DNA of 64,000 nt from Chloroflexota bacterium (GTDB lineage Bacteria > Chloroflexota > Anaerolineae > B4-G1), in contig JAAEPW010000261.1 of NCBI GenBank assembly GCA_024232355.1, positions 33,919 through 97,918 on the forward strand, read 5' to 3'. Position 1 is the stretch's first letter. Every line of letters begins with the position of its first letter. The notes under the pieces were generated by a model. It saw only the letters and a program-made list of their open reading frames with translations, did no database searches and was not told where the DNA came from. The position numbers and the translations under genes were made by a program. Below are positions 35,533-44,294 of this stretch, in pieces.

Positions 35533-37053
35533 TTGACACACATCATAACCCCTGACTGGGTCAAAGACGCCGTCTTTTACCAGATTTTCCCCGATCGTTT
35601 TGCCCGCAGCGAGCGGGTGCCCAAACCGTCCAACCTGGAAGCGTGGGATAGTCCACCAACCAGCTTTGGTTTCAAGGGCGGTGATTTGCTGGGAGTGGCT
35701 GAGCATCTCGACTATTTACAAGAGTTGGGGATTACGGCCATCTATTTTAATCCCATTTTCCAGTCGGCGGCCAATCACCGGTATCATACCCACGATTACT
35801 ATCGCGTGGACCCAATTCTGGGGGGAGATAGCGCATTTCGCGAAATGTTGGACGCGGCTCACGAGCGAGGAATCCGCGTGGTGCTGGACGGCGTTTTCAA
35901 CCACGCCAGCCGAGGCTTTTACCAGTTCAATCACGCCTTAGAGAATGGGGCGGCCTCGCCTTACCTGGATTGGTTTTATTTTGACGAGGAACGGATCCGA
36001 ACCGGAGGGCGGGTGAACGGCTATCCCGGCCCGGAAGAAGAACAAAACATGTCCAACGGCAGCTTGAAAGGACTGGGTTACCAGGCCTGGTGGGACTTGC
36101 CTGCCCTGCCCAAGTTCAACACCGATACACTTGCCGTGCGTCGCTTTCTCCTTGACGCGGCCCGTTATTGGATCGAGTTTGGTATGGACGGCTGGCGGCT
36201 GGATGTGCCCGGCGATATAGACGACGATGCATTCTGGCAAGAGTTTCGTCACGTGGTCAAAGGGGCGAACCCCGATGCATACATCGTGGGCGAGATCTGG
36301 CACGAGGCCCATCGCTGGCTTCAGGGCGATCAGTTCGACGCAGTAATGAACTATGTATTTAATCGCGCTTGCCTGGGCTTTTTCGGCGGAGAGCGGCTGG
36401 ACACCACACAGCGTCCCGGGGGGTACGATCTGCACCCGTTGAGTGCCAGTCAATTCGCCGATGCAGTGGATGGTATGATGACCCTCTACGGCTGGGATGT
36501 GACACTGGCGCAACTCAACCTCCTCGGCAGCCACGACATGCCCCGTTTTCTGACGTTGGTACAAGGGGACAAGGCCGCACTGAAACTGGCGACATTGTTC
36601 CAGATGACGTTCCCCGGCGCGCCCTGCGTTTACTATGGCGACGAGATCGGAATGGAGGGAAACCACGACCCGGATTGCCGCCGCGCTTTTCCCTGGAATG
36701 AGGCCTATTGGGACCACGATCTGCTTGTATTCTTCCGCAAGGCGGCCCGTTTGCGCCACGAGCACCCCGTCCTGCGACGTGGACGTTTCCTCCGCTTGCA
36801 CGCTGACGATCAACACGGGGTTTATGCCTTTGCCCGGCAGTCTTTATCTGGGGAAGAGACGTTGGTGGTCGTGTTGAACAACGGCCCAAACAGTTACGAT
36901 ATAGACGTACCAGCACAAGATTTGTTTCCTGATGGCACCATCCTGCGAGACCTGTGGCAGGACGGTCATGCGCGCATAGCTGCCGGGCGAATCGCCGGTG
37001 CGACGCTGCCGTCGCGTTCGGGAGCTGTGTACCACCACGAAAACAAGATTTGA
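35533..37053 (+). CDS. GH13 neopullulanase/cyclomaltodextrinase-like (GH13_20)
   Basis: 506 aa. A TTG start 8 bases after AGGAGG. The barrel has Asp224 (GWRLDVPGDI), Glu254 (VGEIWHEA) and Asp335 (LGSHDMPR). The LPALPKFN motif is the GH13_20 (neopullulanase subfamily) fifth conserved region. The usual N-terminal CBM34 domain of the subfamily is missing, so the protein starts directly at the barrel. It is cytoplasmic and probably degrades maltodextrins or cyclodextrins. It follows treS by 40 bp and leads into the OCD-family gene by 13 bp, suggesting one transcript. Confidence 0.92.
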   Translation: MTHIITPDWVKDAVFYQIFPDRFARSERVPKPSNLEAWDSPPTSFGFKGGDLLGVAEHLDYLQELGITAIYFNPIFQSAANHRYHTHDYYRVDPILGGDSAFREMLDAAHERGIRVVLDGVFNHASRGFYQFNHALENGAASPYLDWFYFDEERIRTGGRVNGYPGPEEEQNMSNGSLKGLGYQAWWDLPALPKFNTDTLAVRRFLLDAARYWIEFGMDGWRLDVPGDIDDDAFWQEFRHVVKGANPDAYIVGEIWHEAHRWLQGDQFDAVMNYVFNRACLGFFGGERLDTTQRPGGYDLHPLSASQFADAVDGMMTLYGWDVTLAQLNLLGSHDMPRFLTLVQGDKAALKLATLFQMTFPGAPCVYYGDEIGMEGNHDPDCRRAFPWNEAYWDHDLLVFFRKAARLRHEHPVLRRGRFLRLHADDQHGVYAFARQSLSGEETLVVVLNNGPNSYDIDVPAQDLFPDGTILRDLWQDGHARIAAGRIAGATLPSRSGAVYHHENKI

Positions 37054-37066
37054 CAAGGAGATTATC

Positions 37067-38038
37067 ATGTCTGACAAACTTTTGTACCTTTCCCAAGCCG
37101 ATGTAGCGTCCGTTGGCTTGACGATGGCCGAGATCATTGACGCACTGGAGCAAATGTTCTGTGAAAAGGGCGAGGGCCGGGTAGAAATGCCGCCCAAACC
37201 CGGCATTCACACCATGCCCGATGCCTTTATCCACGCCATGCCCGCCTACATCCCCACGCTCAAGTCTGCGGGGATGAAATGGGTCAGCGGCTACCCGGAG
37301 AATTCCAAGCGCGGCTTGCCGTACATCACCGGCTTGCTCATCCTCAATGACCCCGAGACGGGTATTCCACTGGCGGTAATGGACTGTGTCTGGATCACGG
37401 CCAAGCGCACCGGCGCCGCCACTGCCGTGGCGGCCAAGTATCTGGCCCGGCCCGATTCCGAGGTTGTCGGTATCCTGGGCTGCGGCGTGCAGGGGCAGAG
37501 CAATCTGGAAGCGCTGGACGTGCTCTTCCCACTCAAACGGGTGCTCGCTTACGACGTTGACTTGGACGTGCAGCAACACTATGTAGAGGAAATGAGCAGG
37601 CAATTCGGGTTGGACGTCGTACCTGTTCAGGAGCCAAAGCAAGCGGTAACTGGTTGCGACATCGTGGTCACGGCGGGCCCGATCTTGCACGTGCCGCACG
37701 CCACCATTCAGCCAGGTTGGTTCGAGGCCGGGTCCTTTGCCTCGCTGGTAGACTTTGACTCGTATTGGCATCCAGACGCGATGCGCGAAGCATCCAAATT
37801 CTGCACCGACGACGTGCCCCAATTGGAGCACTACCAAGAGGTTGGTTACTTTCAAGACATCCCGCTCATCCACGCCGACCTGGGAGAGTTGGTCACCGGG
37901 CGCAAGCCGGGGCGCGAAACGGACGAGGAACGGACGATGGCCTGCAACCTAGGACTGGCTCTGGATGACATGGCCACTGCCCCGTTGATCTACCGTCGGG
38001 CATTGGAGCAAGATATCGGTACCTGGCTGCCATTGTAG
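37067..38038 (+). CDS. Ornithine cyclodeaminase / mu-crystallin family protein
   Basis: 323 aa. N-terminal dimer domain with KWVSGYPENSKRGLPYITGL, then ITAKRTGAATAVAAKYLA and the Rossmann loop GILGCGVQGQ. The family contains ornithine cyclodeaminase, alanine dehydrogenase and imine reductases, all NAD(P)-dependent. The ATG at 37067 has AAGGAG 7 bases upstream; 23 upstream codons overlap the preceding gene. Its place at the end of a glucan block gives no clear substrate. Confidence 0.9.
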   Translation: MSDKLLYLSQADVASVGLTMAEIIDALEQMFCEKGEGRVEMPPKPGIHTMPDAFIHAMPAYIPTLKSAGMKWVSGYPENSKRGLPYITGLLILNDPETGIPLAVMDCVWITAKRTGAATAVAAKYLARPDSEVVGILGCGVQGQSNLEALDVLFPLKRVLAYDVDLDVQQHYVEEMSRQFGLDVVPVQEPKQAVTGCDIVVTAGPILHVPHATIQPGWFEAGSFASLVDFDSYWHPDAMREASKFCTDDVPQLEHYQEVGYFQDIPLIHADLGELVTGRKPGRETDEERTMACNLGLALDDMATAPLIYRRALEQDIGTWLPL

Positions 38039-38067
38039 ATTGCGCCGTGTTGCTTTCCCTGGCGCTT

Positions 38068-38098
38068 GCATCGGACCGTCAGATCCGATGCTTTTTAT
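38068..38098 (+). terminator. Intrinsic terminator after the OCD-family gene
   Basis: GCATCGGA (38068-38075) and TCCGATGC (38084-38091) form a perfect 8-bp stem with an 8-nt loop, followed at once by TTTTTATT. This closes the 30.6-38.0 kb unit. Confidence 0.9.
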
Positions 38099-38124
38099 TC
38101 TAACGTGTGCAGACCGAGTTCTCT

Positions 38125-38152
38125 TTGACATTACTTCCATCGTCTGTATAAT
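38125..38152 (+). promoter_or_regulatory. Consensus promoter of the P-loop kinase gene
   Basis: TTGACA (38125-38130), 16-bp spacer, TATAAT (38147-38152): an exact consensus match. Transcription should start about 14 bases before the ATG at 38173, leaving a very short leader without a good ribosome site. Confidence 0.85.
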
Positions 38153-38172
38153 CACTGCGGAGAATCATCACG

Positions 38173-38766
38173 ATGGTATTGTCCGTTTCACGGAATGATG
38201 CTGTGCCCGGCACGTTCGTCGTCATTGTTTCTGGCATGCCCTGCACAGGCAAGACAACGCTTGCTCGTCGCGTGGCTGAACAGTTTTCATTGCCGCTGAT
38301 GAGCAAAGACATGTGCAAAGAATTGTTGTTCGACACGCTGGGTTGGAAGGACCGGGAGTGGTCAAAGCGACTGGGATATGTTAGCAGCGAGCTGCTTTTC
38401 CAGTTTCTGGAAACACAACTGATTGCGCACTGTTCCTGTATCGTGGAGAGTAATTTCAAGATAGAATTCGACACAGCCAGATTCCTCGATATCAAGAACC
38501 GGTATGGGTTCGAGCCGGTGCAAATTCAGTGTGTGGCCGATGGACATGTCCTTGTTGACCGGTTCAGGCAGCGGTCCGAGTCAGGAGAGCGTCATCCAGG
38601 GCATTGTGATCGCTCAAATTATGACGAGTTTCAGGAAATGCTCATGCTTGGTCAGACGCCGCCGTTGGATATCGGTGGTAGTTTTGTTGAGGTTGATACG
38701 ACGGATTTGAAAATTGTCGATTATGCCGCTGTGTTTGCAGAGATTGATCGGATATTCGCCCGTTAG
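38173..38766 (+). CDS. P-loop kinase-like ATPase (zeta-toxin/chloramphenicol phosphotransferase-like fold)
   Basis: 197 aa. Walker A GMPCTGKTT (21-29) near the N-terminus, a substrate-Asp-like SKDMCKELLFD segment, VESNFKIEFD, and a lid region VDRFRQRSESGERHPGH rich in Arg. This is the layout of small-molecule kinases of the AAA_33 group. The substrate is unknown. It starts a plus-strand set with two MFS transporters (24 and 26 bp gaps) and the hydrolase/ligase fusion. Confidence 0.85.
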   Translation: MVLSVSRNDAVPGTFVVIVSGMPCTGKTTLARRVAEQFSLPLMSKDMCKELLFDTLGWKDREWSKRLGYVSSELLFQFLETQLIAHCSCIVESNFKIEFDTARFLDIKNRYGFEPVQIQCVADGHVLVDRFRQRSESGERHPGHCDRSNYDEFQEMLMLGQTPPLDIGGSFVEVDTTDLKIVDYAAVFAEIDRIFAR

Positions 38767-38790
38767 CCGGGTTGAGGATTTTTCGCGACG

Positions 38791-40017
38791 ATGAGAGAAC
38801 GTAAAAGCTGGAGAGCGTTAACCCAGAATCGCTGGTGGCCCGTCACCCTGCTGCTGATTATTCAGTTGCTCGGTGGGATGGTGATCTCGCCTATGAGGGC
38901 ATTTTTCCCGGTGTACCTGGAAGATCAGTTGGGGTACGCGATGATGGTTACCTCTGGCTTTGTCGCGGTGGGGCGGGTGCTGGGGATGATCGCCTCGGTG
39001 ATCGGCGGCACGATGTGCGATGCCCTGGGGCGCAAGTGGACGCTGGCACTGGGAGTGGCCGGTTTCGTCTTGAGCAGTCTCACATTCCTGGTTTCTGCTC
39101 CTTGGTTGGTCATTGTGCTTTGGGCCACCAGCGACCTGGCGGCAGGGTTTTACACCCTGGGAGGGCAGAGTTACCTGATCGACGCGTCTGGTTCGGAGCG
39201 GCTGGGGATGTTGTCGGCCTTTTACTATTGGGGCCTCACCGTTGGTGGCGTGTTGAGCAACCCTGTCGCAGGAGTCGTTCTGGACAATCAGGGATTCGGG
39301 ACATTTGGGTTGGGGCTGGTGGGTATTTCGCTGGTGACGACGTTAGGAACTGTGATCTTTTTACCGCGTTTAGGCAAAGAGTACGGGGGAGACACGTTTT
39401 CGTTTTGGGCCAGGTTGAAACAGTTATTGATGGGCTATAGGGATATTCTTCGTCGTCCGGCTGTTGTTCTATTGGTGCTTTTGCGCTTTTTGCCGACATG
39501 CTATTGGGGGATGGCAGCCATTTTGATTCCCTTGCTGATTAACCGGATGACCGGCAGCAAAACACCCGTTGCCCTCTACGCGACGTTGAGCATGATTGCG
39601 GCTTCATTGACCCAAATGTTGGCCGGGCGGATATCGGATCGTTGGGGACGTCGATGGCCCACTTTGGTGGCGTTTGGCACTTTGATTGTCTCAATCGCCG
39701 GGGTAGCGATTTTCGCCACGCACTTGTGGAGTTTTTACACCTTTGGCGTATTGGCGGCCTGTGCGGCCTGGTCGCTTTCGGCATTGATGCCTGGCCTAGT
39801 CTCTGACACAACAGAGATTGGGGATCAGGGACGCGTGTTGGGACTTTTGCACGTGTTCTGGAACGCCGGTATGGTCGTCGGGGTGTTGGTCGGGGGGGCG
39901 CTGGTGGAGATAGCGGTTGGGCTGCCGTTTTTTGTCGCGGCGGCGTTGAACCTGGTGGCCATTGTTCTAGCAATTTCTTTCTTTCGCCTGTCGCGCCGAT
40001 GGGGAACCTTGACATAA
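38791..40017 (+). CDS. MFS transporter
   Basis: 408 aa with about 12 TM segments. The motif A-type loop is GGTMCDALGRKWTLALG, and a second copy in the C-terminal half is AGRISDRWGRRWPTL. The N-terminal part carries SPMRAFFPVYLEDQLGY. It overlaps no neighbour but sits 24 bp after the kinase gene and 26 bp before another MFS gene. Substrate unknown; drug or sugar efflux are both possible. Confidence 0.9.
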   Translation: MRERKSWRALTQNRWWPVTLLLIIQLLGGMVISPMRAFFPVYLEDQLGYAMMVTSGFVAVGRVLGMIASVIGGTMCDALGRKWTLALGVAGFVLSSLTFLVSAPWLVIVLWATSDLAAGFYTLGGQSYLIDASGSERLGMLSAFYYWGLTVGGVLSNPVAGVVLDNQGFGTFGLGLVGISLVTTLGTVIFLPRLGKEYGGDTFSFWARLKQLLMGYRDILRRPAVVLLVLLRFLPTCYWGMAAILIPLLINRMTGSKTPVALYATLSMIAASLTQMLAGRISDRWGRRWPTLVAFGTLIVSIAGVAIFATHLWSFYTFGVLAACAAWSLSALMPGLVSDTTEIGDQGRVLGLLHVFWNAGMVVGVLVGGALVEIAVGLPFFVAAALNLVAIVLAISFFRLSRRWGTLT

Positions 40018-40043
40018 CACGATGTATGTATTGGTAAGAGATA

Positions 40044-41330
40044 ATGCCTGATTCTGATTTCGAACGAGAGGTAGAGCGTAACTATCGATACAATGCCGTG
40101 GTCAACGTGTTGGATGGGACTTTTTTCTTGTTTGGGGCCAGCTTTATCGCCTCGCGAACCATCTTGCCGCTTTACGTCAATCACTTTACCGATAGCAAAC
40201 TCGCGCTCGGCCTATTTTCGATGCTCACTGCTACCGGCTGGCTTTTTCCCCAGCTTTTCACCGCTAACTGGATACAGAAACTGCCCCGTAAAAAAGTGGG
40301 AGTAGTGAACGTGGGACTGTTTACGGAGCGGCTGCCGGTGATTCTCATGGTGCCGGCGGCCTGGCTTGCCACTCGCTCTTTCACAATTGCTCTCATTGCT
40401 TTTTTTGTGTTGTTTGCCTGGCATATTTTGGGGGCCGGTGTGGTGGCTGTCAGTTGGCAAGACATGCTGGCCAAGATCATCCCACTTGACCGGCGGGGGA
40501 GATTCTTTGCCATCACCAACTTTGGCGGAACGTTGACCGGGATGTTGGGGGCAACTGCTGCCACGTGGCTACTCGCTCGCTATGATTTTCCCTATAACTA
40601 TATGTTTTGCTTTGCGGCGGCTGCGGTTTTTATATTTATCTCGTGGGTCTTTTTGGCGCTCACTCGTGAGCCGGTCCAGATCAATCAGGGACCCGTCGTC
40701 TCGCAACGGGAATACTGGCGTCGCTTGCCGGCGATATTGCGTTCTGATCCGAATTTTCGGCGCTATTTGTTCAGTCAGATTGTTACATCTGTAGGTGGGA
40801 TGGCAGTTGGCTTTTTGGCCGTTTATGCTGTTCAACGCTGGCAATTGTCGGATAGTCGGGCTGGAGGTTTCACCACCAGTATGCTCATTGGGCAAGCGTT
40901 GAGCACCCTCCTGTTTGGTGCGTTGGCCGATCGCAGGGGGCACAAACTGGTGCTAGAGTTGAGCACGCTGCTGGGAGCGTTGGCCGTGGGGCTGGCAAGC
41001 GTGGTTTCTACCCCGACATGGTTTCACGTGGTTTTTGCCCTCGTTGGTGCTAGTGCCGCCGGTTCTATGCTCTCGGGCATTATGATTACTTTTGAATTCA
41101 GCACTGCGGACGTACGCCCGACCTACATCGGATTGAGCAACACGGCGAGCGGTGTTGCTGCCGGTATCGCGCCGCTGATCGGGGGCTGGCTGGCTGAAGC
41201 GACAAGCTATCCCACGCTTTTCGTCGTAGCATTTGTGATTGGGATGGTAGGATTCTCCTTATTCCGTTGGTCAGTGCGCGAGCCACGTCAAACACGACCG
41301 GTCGTGAAAAGCGTGGGGGAAACAGCATAG
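40044..41330 (+). CDS. MFS transporter
   Basis: 428 aa with about 12 TM segments. It has a cytoplasmic N-terminus (DFEREVERNYRYNAVVNVLDG) and a second-half motif LFGALADRRGHKLVLELS. The mid-loop after TM6 is charged (EPVQINQGPVVSQREYWRRL). It differs clearly from the preceding MFS gene, so it is not a recent tandem copy. The stop abuts the GTG start of the next gene, which points to translational coupling. Confidence 0.9.
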   Translation: MPDSDFEREVERNYRYNAVVNVLDGTFFLFGASFIASRTILPLYVNHFTDSKLALGLFSMLTATGWLFPQLFTANWIQKLPRKKVGVVNVGLFTERLPVILMVPAAWLATRSFTIALIAFFVLFAWHILGAGVVAVSWQDMLAKIIPLDRRGRFFAITNFGGTLTGMLGATAATWLLARYDFPYNYMFCFAAAAVFIFISWVFLALTREPVQINQGPVVSQREYWRRLPAILRSDPNFRRYLFSQIVTSVGGMAVGFLAVYAVQRWQLSDSRAGGFTTSMLIGQALSTLLFGALADRRGHKLVLELSTLLGALAVGLASVVSTPTWFHVVFALVGASAAGSMLSGIMITFEFSTADVRPTYIGLSNTASGVAAGIAPLIGGWLAEATSYPTLFVVAFVIGMVGFSLFRWSVREPRQTRPVVKSVGETA

Positions 41331-44276
41331 GTGTTCGAGCGTGGGGAAATCCATCGCGTCCTCCGCCCACTTGTATGGTCGATCCTGCTGCTCGTCGTTG
41401 CCCTGATTGTGCAATCTGTCGTCATTGCACGTCAGACACGCACCCGTGGTCTCCCCACTGACTTTCCCGCCCCTGTAACTGAGGCTGATGTACCCGCCCT
41501 CGGCATCAACGTCGCGTTGGAGCAATACGATGACGAGGCACTGGATGATGCCCTGTCCTATGTCGTTGATGGAGGCTTTGTCTGGGTACGCCAGTCCTTC
41601 TATTGGAGCCAGATCGAGCCGGACCCAGGTCGCTTTGACTGGCGCGTTCCCGATCGCATACTGGCTGCGCTGGCTCGCTACCCCCAACTCCGGTTGATCG
41701 CCGTGCTCGACGATGTTCCCCTAGCACATCCCCCTAGCCCCGACCGTTTTGCTGCTTTTGCACGAGAGTTTGCCGCGCGCTACGGTGCGCAGGTGGACTA
41801 TTACCAGGTATGGGACGAGCCGAATCTGGCAGATCATTGGGGTGGGGGACCCATCAGCACACCCGCGTATGCCGATCTGCTGGCCCGTGCCACGTCTGCA
41901 ATTCGGGCCACCGACCCCGATGCTCGCATTCTCTTGGCTGGCCTAGCACCGACCGTCGAGACGGGGCCTCAGAACCTGAGCGACGTCCGCTACCTGGCAC
42001 AACTCTACCAGGCGGGGGCCGCCCCTTACTTTGACATTGTGGTTGGCAAACCCTATGGCTTTGACACCGGCCCCGACGACCGCCGCGCCGACGAAGCGGT
42101 GCTGAACTTTTCACGGTTGCTCCTACTGCGAGAGGTGATGGTCGAACACGGCGATGGGCACAAGGCAGTTTGGGCCAGTCACTGGGGATGGAACGCATTG
42201 CCGCTGGATTGGACGGATGCACCCTCCGTGTGGGGCCAGACCGACGAGACGACCCAGGCAGCCCACACCGTCGCGGCGTTGGAGCGAGCGAGGACCGAGT
42301 GGCCCTGGACGGGCGCACTGATTCTGGAGCACTTTCAACCCGCTGCCCCTCCCGACGATCCGCACTGGGGCTTTGCGTTGATCGGGCAGGATAGCGCTCC
42401 CCGACCAATCTATGATGCAGTGGCTAGCTGGAATGCAGTGCTCCCGGATGCTGCCCCCGTGGGCGGTTACCCCGCACACAACCCCTGGGCGACCTACGTG
42501 GGAGACTGGTATATGGGGCCGCTGGGCGCTGACGTTGGTTCCGATGGCGACCGCGCTACCTTTCACTTTGAAGGAACGTCCGCCGCGCTGACGGTGCGAC
42601 GCGGGCCATATCGTGCTTTTCTCTACGTCACGGTAGATGGCGCACCGGCCAACAGTTTGCCCAAAGATGAAACGGGCCGCGCGTACGTCGTTCTCTACGA
42701 CAATGCTTCCACCGTTGCCACCGTGCCTCTGGCAACTGGTCTTGCGCCTGGCCCGCACACCATCGAGGTCGTGGCCGAGGGGGGACAGGGGCAGTGGGTG
42801 CTGGTGGACTGGCGCGTTGGAGGTGAGCCAATTCGTGATGGCTATGGTTGGAAAGTCACTGGGCTGGTGGTCGTTGGGTTGGCGTTGTTGGTGCTGCTGA
42901 TGCGTGATGTGTGCCGGGTAGAGTGGGGGGTATTGACACAACGATTCCTCGATTGGCCTGAATGGGTGCAGGTGACTCTGACTGTGGGGCTTGTGGCGTT
43001 GCTCTGGATCGCTGCTGGGGCCAGTTGGGGGCGGGATTGGGGTAGCCCCTGGTTCGTCGTCAGCTTACTGACGTTGCTTGCTCTGACCGTGCTCTTTGCG
43101 CTGCGACTCGACTTTGGATTGGCTTTGGTTATCCTGACCGCACCGTTCTACCTGCATCCTGGCAACATGTTCTCTCGTGCATTGAGCCTGCCAGAGATAC
43201 TAGTCTTGATGTGCGGAATTGCACACGTGCGAACTTGCAAACGCCGGATTGGAGCAACCCCGAAAACATCTTGGCTTGACCGGTCTGTTGTGTTGCTGGT
43301 ATTGGCTGCGGCAGCGGCTGGATTTGTTGCTGCTGATTGGCGAGCGGCGCTCTTTGAGCTGCGAACCGTTTTCTTGTTTCCGGCACTCTACTATGCATTG
43401 CTACGATTGGCTCGACTGGATGAGCAGGCCAGGTGGCGGATTGTGGATGGGTTTGTCCTGGGATCTGTGGGCGTAGCGATCATCGGACTGGGACAATACG
43501 CATTGGGTCGCAACGTCGTCGTTGCCGAGGGTGGTCTGCGCCGTTTGCAGAGCGTCTATTATTCGCCCAATAACGTGGGCTTGTACTTGGGGCGGGCGTG
43601 GCCGCTGCTGCTGGCTGTCGCACTGTGGGAGAAACATGGGCGCCGGCGTTTTCTCTACCGGCTGGCGTTACTGCCGGTGACGCTGGCCCTGATACTCAGT
43701 TTTTCACGGGGCGCGTTGTTGTTGGGGCTACCGGCGTCACTTTTGGTAATGGGCTGGCAAGTGAGCAATAGGCTAGGGACAGTCCACCGTTATCGCTGGG
43801 CGGCGTTGGCACTTGTGGTGATTGGCGCGTTGGCGTTGGTACCGCTCTTGCGCGTGCCACGCTTTGCGTCGCTTTTGGATTTACGAACTGGAAGCACTTT
43901 TTTCCGGCTGGAGGCTTGGCGCAGTAGTTTGACCCTTATCCGTGAGCACCCATGGTTTGGCGTCGGGCCGGGCAATTTTCTGGACGCCTACCGCACACGC
44001 TACGTACTCCCCTCAGCCTGGCAAGAGTTCAACCTGGAACATCCACATAGCGTCTACCTGGATCACTGGACGCGATTGGGGGTGTTGGGCGTCCTGGCAG
44101 GGATAGTGGTGCAAGTGGCGTTTTGGCGCCAAGTGCGGCGTGAGAGGGGACAGTTGCTGGTGATCGGTTTTGCAGGCAGCATGGTTGCTCTCTTGGCTCA
44201 CGGCTTGGTAGATAATGCGTTATTCTTCCCCGATTTAGCACTGGTATTTTTTCTGACGCTGGCATTGGCACAATAA
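41331..44276 (+). CDS. Clan A glycoside hydrolase-like domain fused to an O-antigen ligase (Wzy_C) domain
   Basis: 981 aa, GTG start directly after the previous TAG. Residues 13-33 are a TM anchor. Residues 55-370 form a TIM-barrel hydrolase-like domain with VWDEPNL (Glu163 at the acid/base place of clan A, with Asp where Asn is usual) and GALILEHFQ as a possible nucleophile strand. A beta domain of about 120 residues follows. From 505 on there are about ten TM segments with the O-antigen ligase signature: LQSVYYSPNNVGLYLGRAWP, SFSRGALLL and a large loop RLEAWRSSLTLIREHPWFGVGPGNF plus HPHSVYLDHWTRLGVLG. It may trim and then ligate or polymerise a surface glycan. The joint role is inferred. 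Confidence 0.85.
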   Translation: MFERGEIHRVLRPLVWSILLLVVALIVQSVVIARQTRTRGLPTDFPAPVTEADVPALGINVALEQYDDEALDDALSYVVDGGFVWVRQSFYWSQIEPDPGRFDWRVPDRILAALARYPQLRLIAVLDDVPLAHPPSPDRFAAFAREFAARYGAQVDYYQVWDEPNLADHWGGGPISTPAYADLLARATSAIRATDPDARILLAGLAPTVETGPQNLSDVRYLAQLYQAGAAPYFDIVVGKPYGFDTGPDDRRADEAVLNFSRLLLLREVMVEHGDGHKAVWASHWGWNALPLDWTDAPSVWGQTDETTQAAHTVAALERARTEWPWTGALILEHFQPAAPPDDPHWGFALIGQDSAPRPIYDAVASWNAVLPDAAPVGGYPAHNPWATYVGDWYMGPLGADVGSDGDRATFHFEGTSAALTVRRGPYRAFLYVTVDGAPANSLPKDETGRAYVVLYDNASTVATVPLATGLAPGPHTIEVVAEGGQGQWVLVDWRVGGEPIRDGYGWKVTGLVVVGLALLVLLMRDVCRVEWGVLTQRFLDWPEWVQVTLTVGLVALLWIAAGASWGRDWGSPWFVVSLLTLLALTVLFALRLDFGLALVILTAPFYLHPGNMFSRALSLPEILVLMCGIAHVRTCKRRIGATPKTSWLDRSVVLLVLAAAAAGFVAADWRAALFELRTVFLFPALYYALLRLARLDEQARWRIVDGFVLGSVGVAIIGLGQYALGRNVVVAEGGLRRLQSVYYSPNNVGLYLGRAWPLLLAVALWEKHGRRRFLYRLALLPVTLALILSFSRGALLLGLPASLLVMGWQVSNRLGTVHRYRWAALALVVIGALALVPLLRVPRFASLLDLRTGSTFFRLEAWRSSLTLIREHPWFGVGPGNFLDAYRTRYVLPSAWQEFNLEHPHSVYLDHWTRLGVLGVLAGIVVQVAFWRQVRRERGQLLVIGFAGSMVALLAHGLVDNALFFPDLALVFFLTLALAQ

Positions 44277-44294
44277 ATGGAATTTATCTTTGGT

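Noticed and set aside
36515..37873. 452-codon minus-strand open frame over GH13_20 and the OCD-family gene
   Set aside because: It crosses two well-supported genes and reads as low-information reverse translation.
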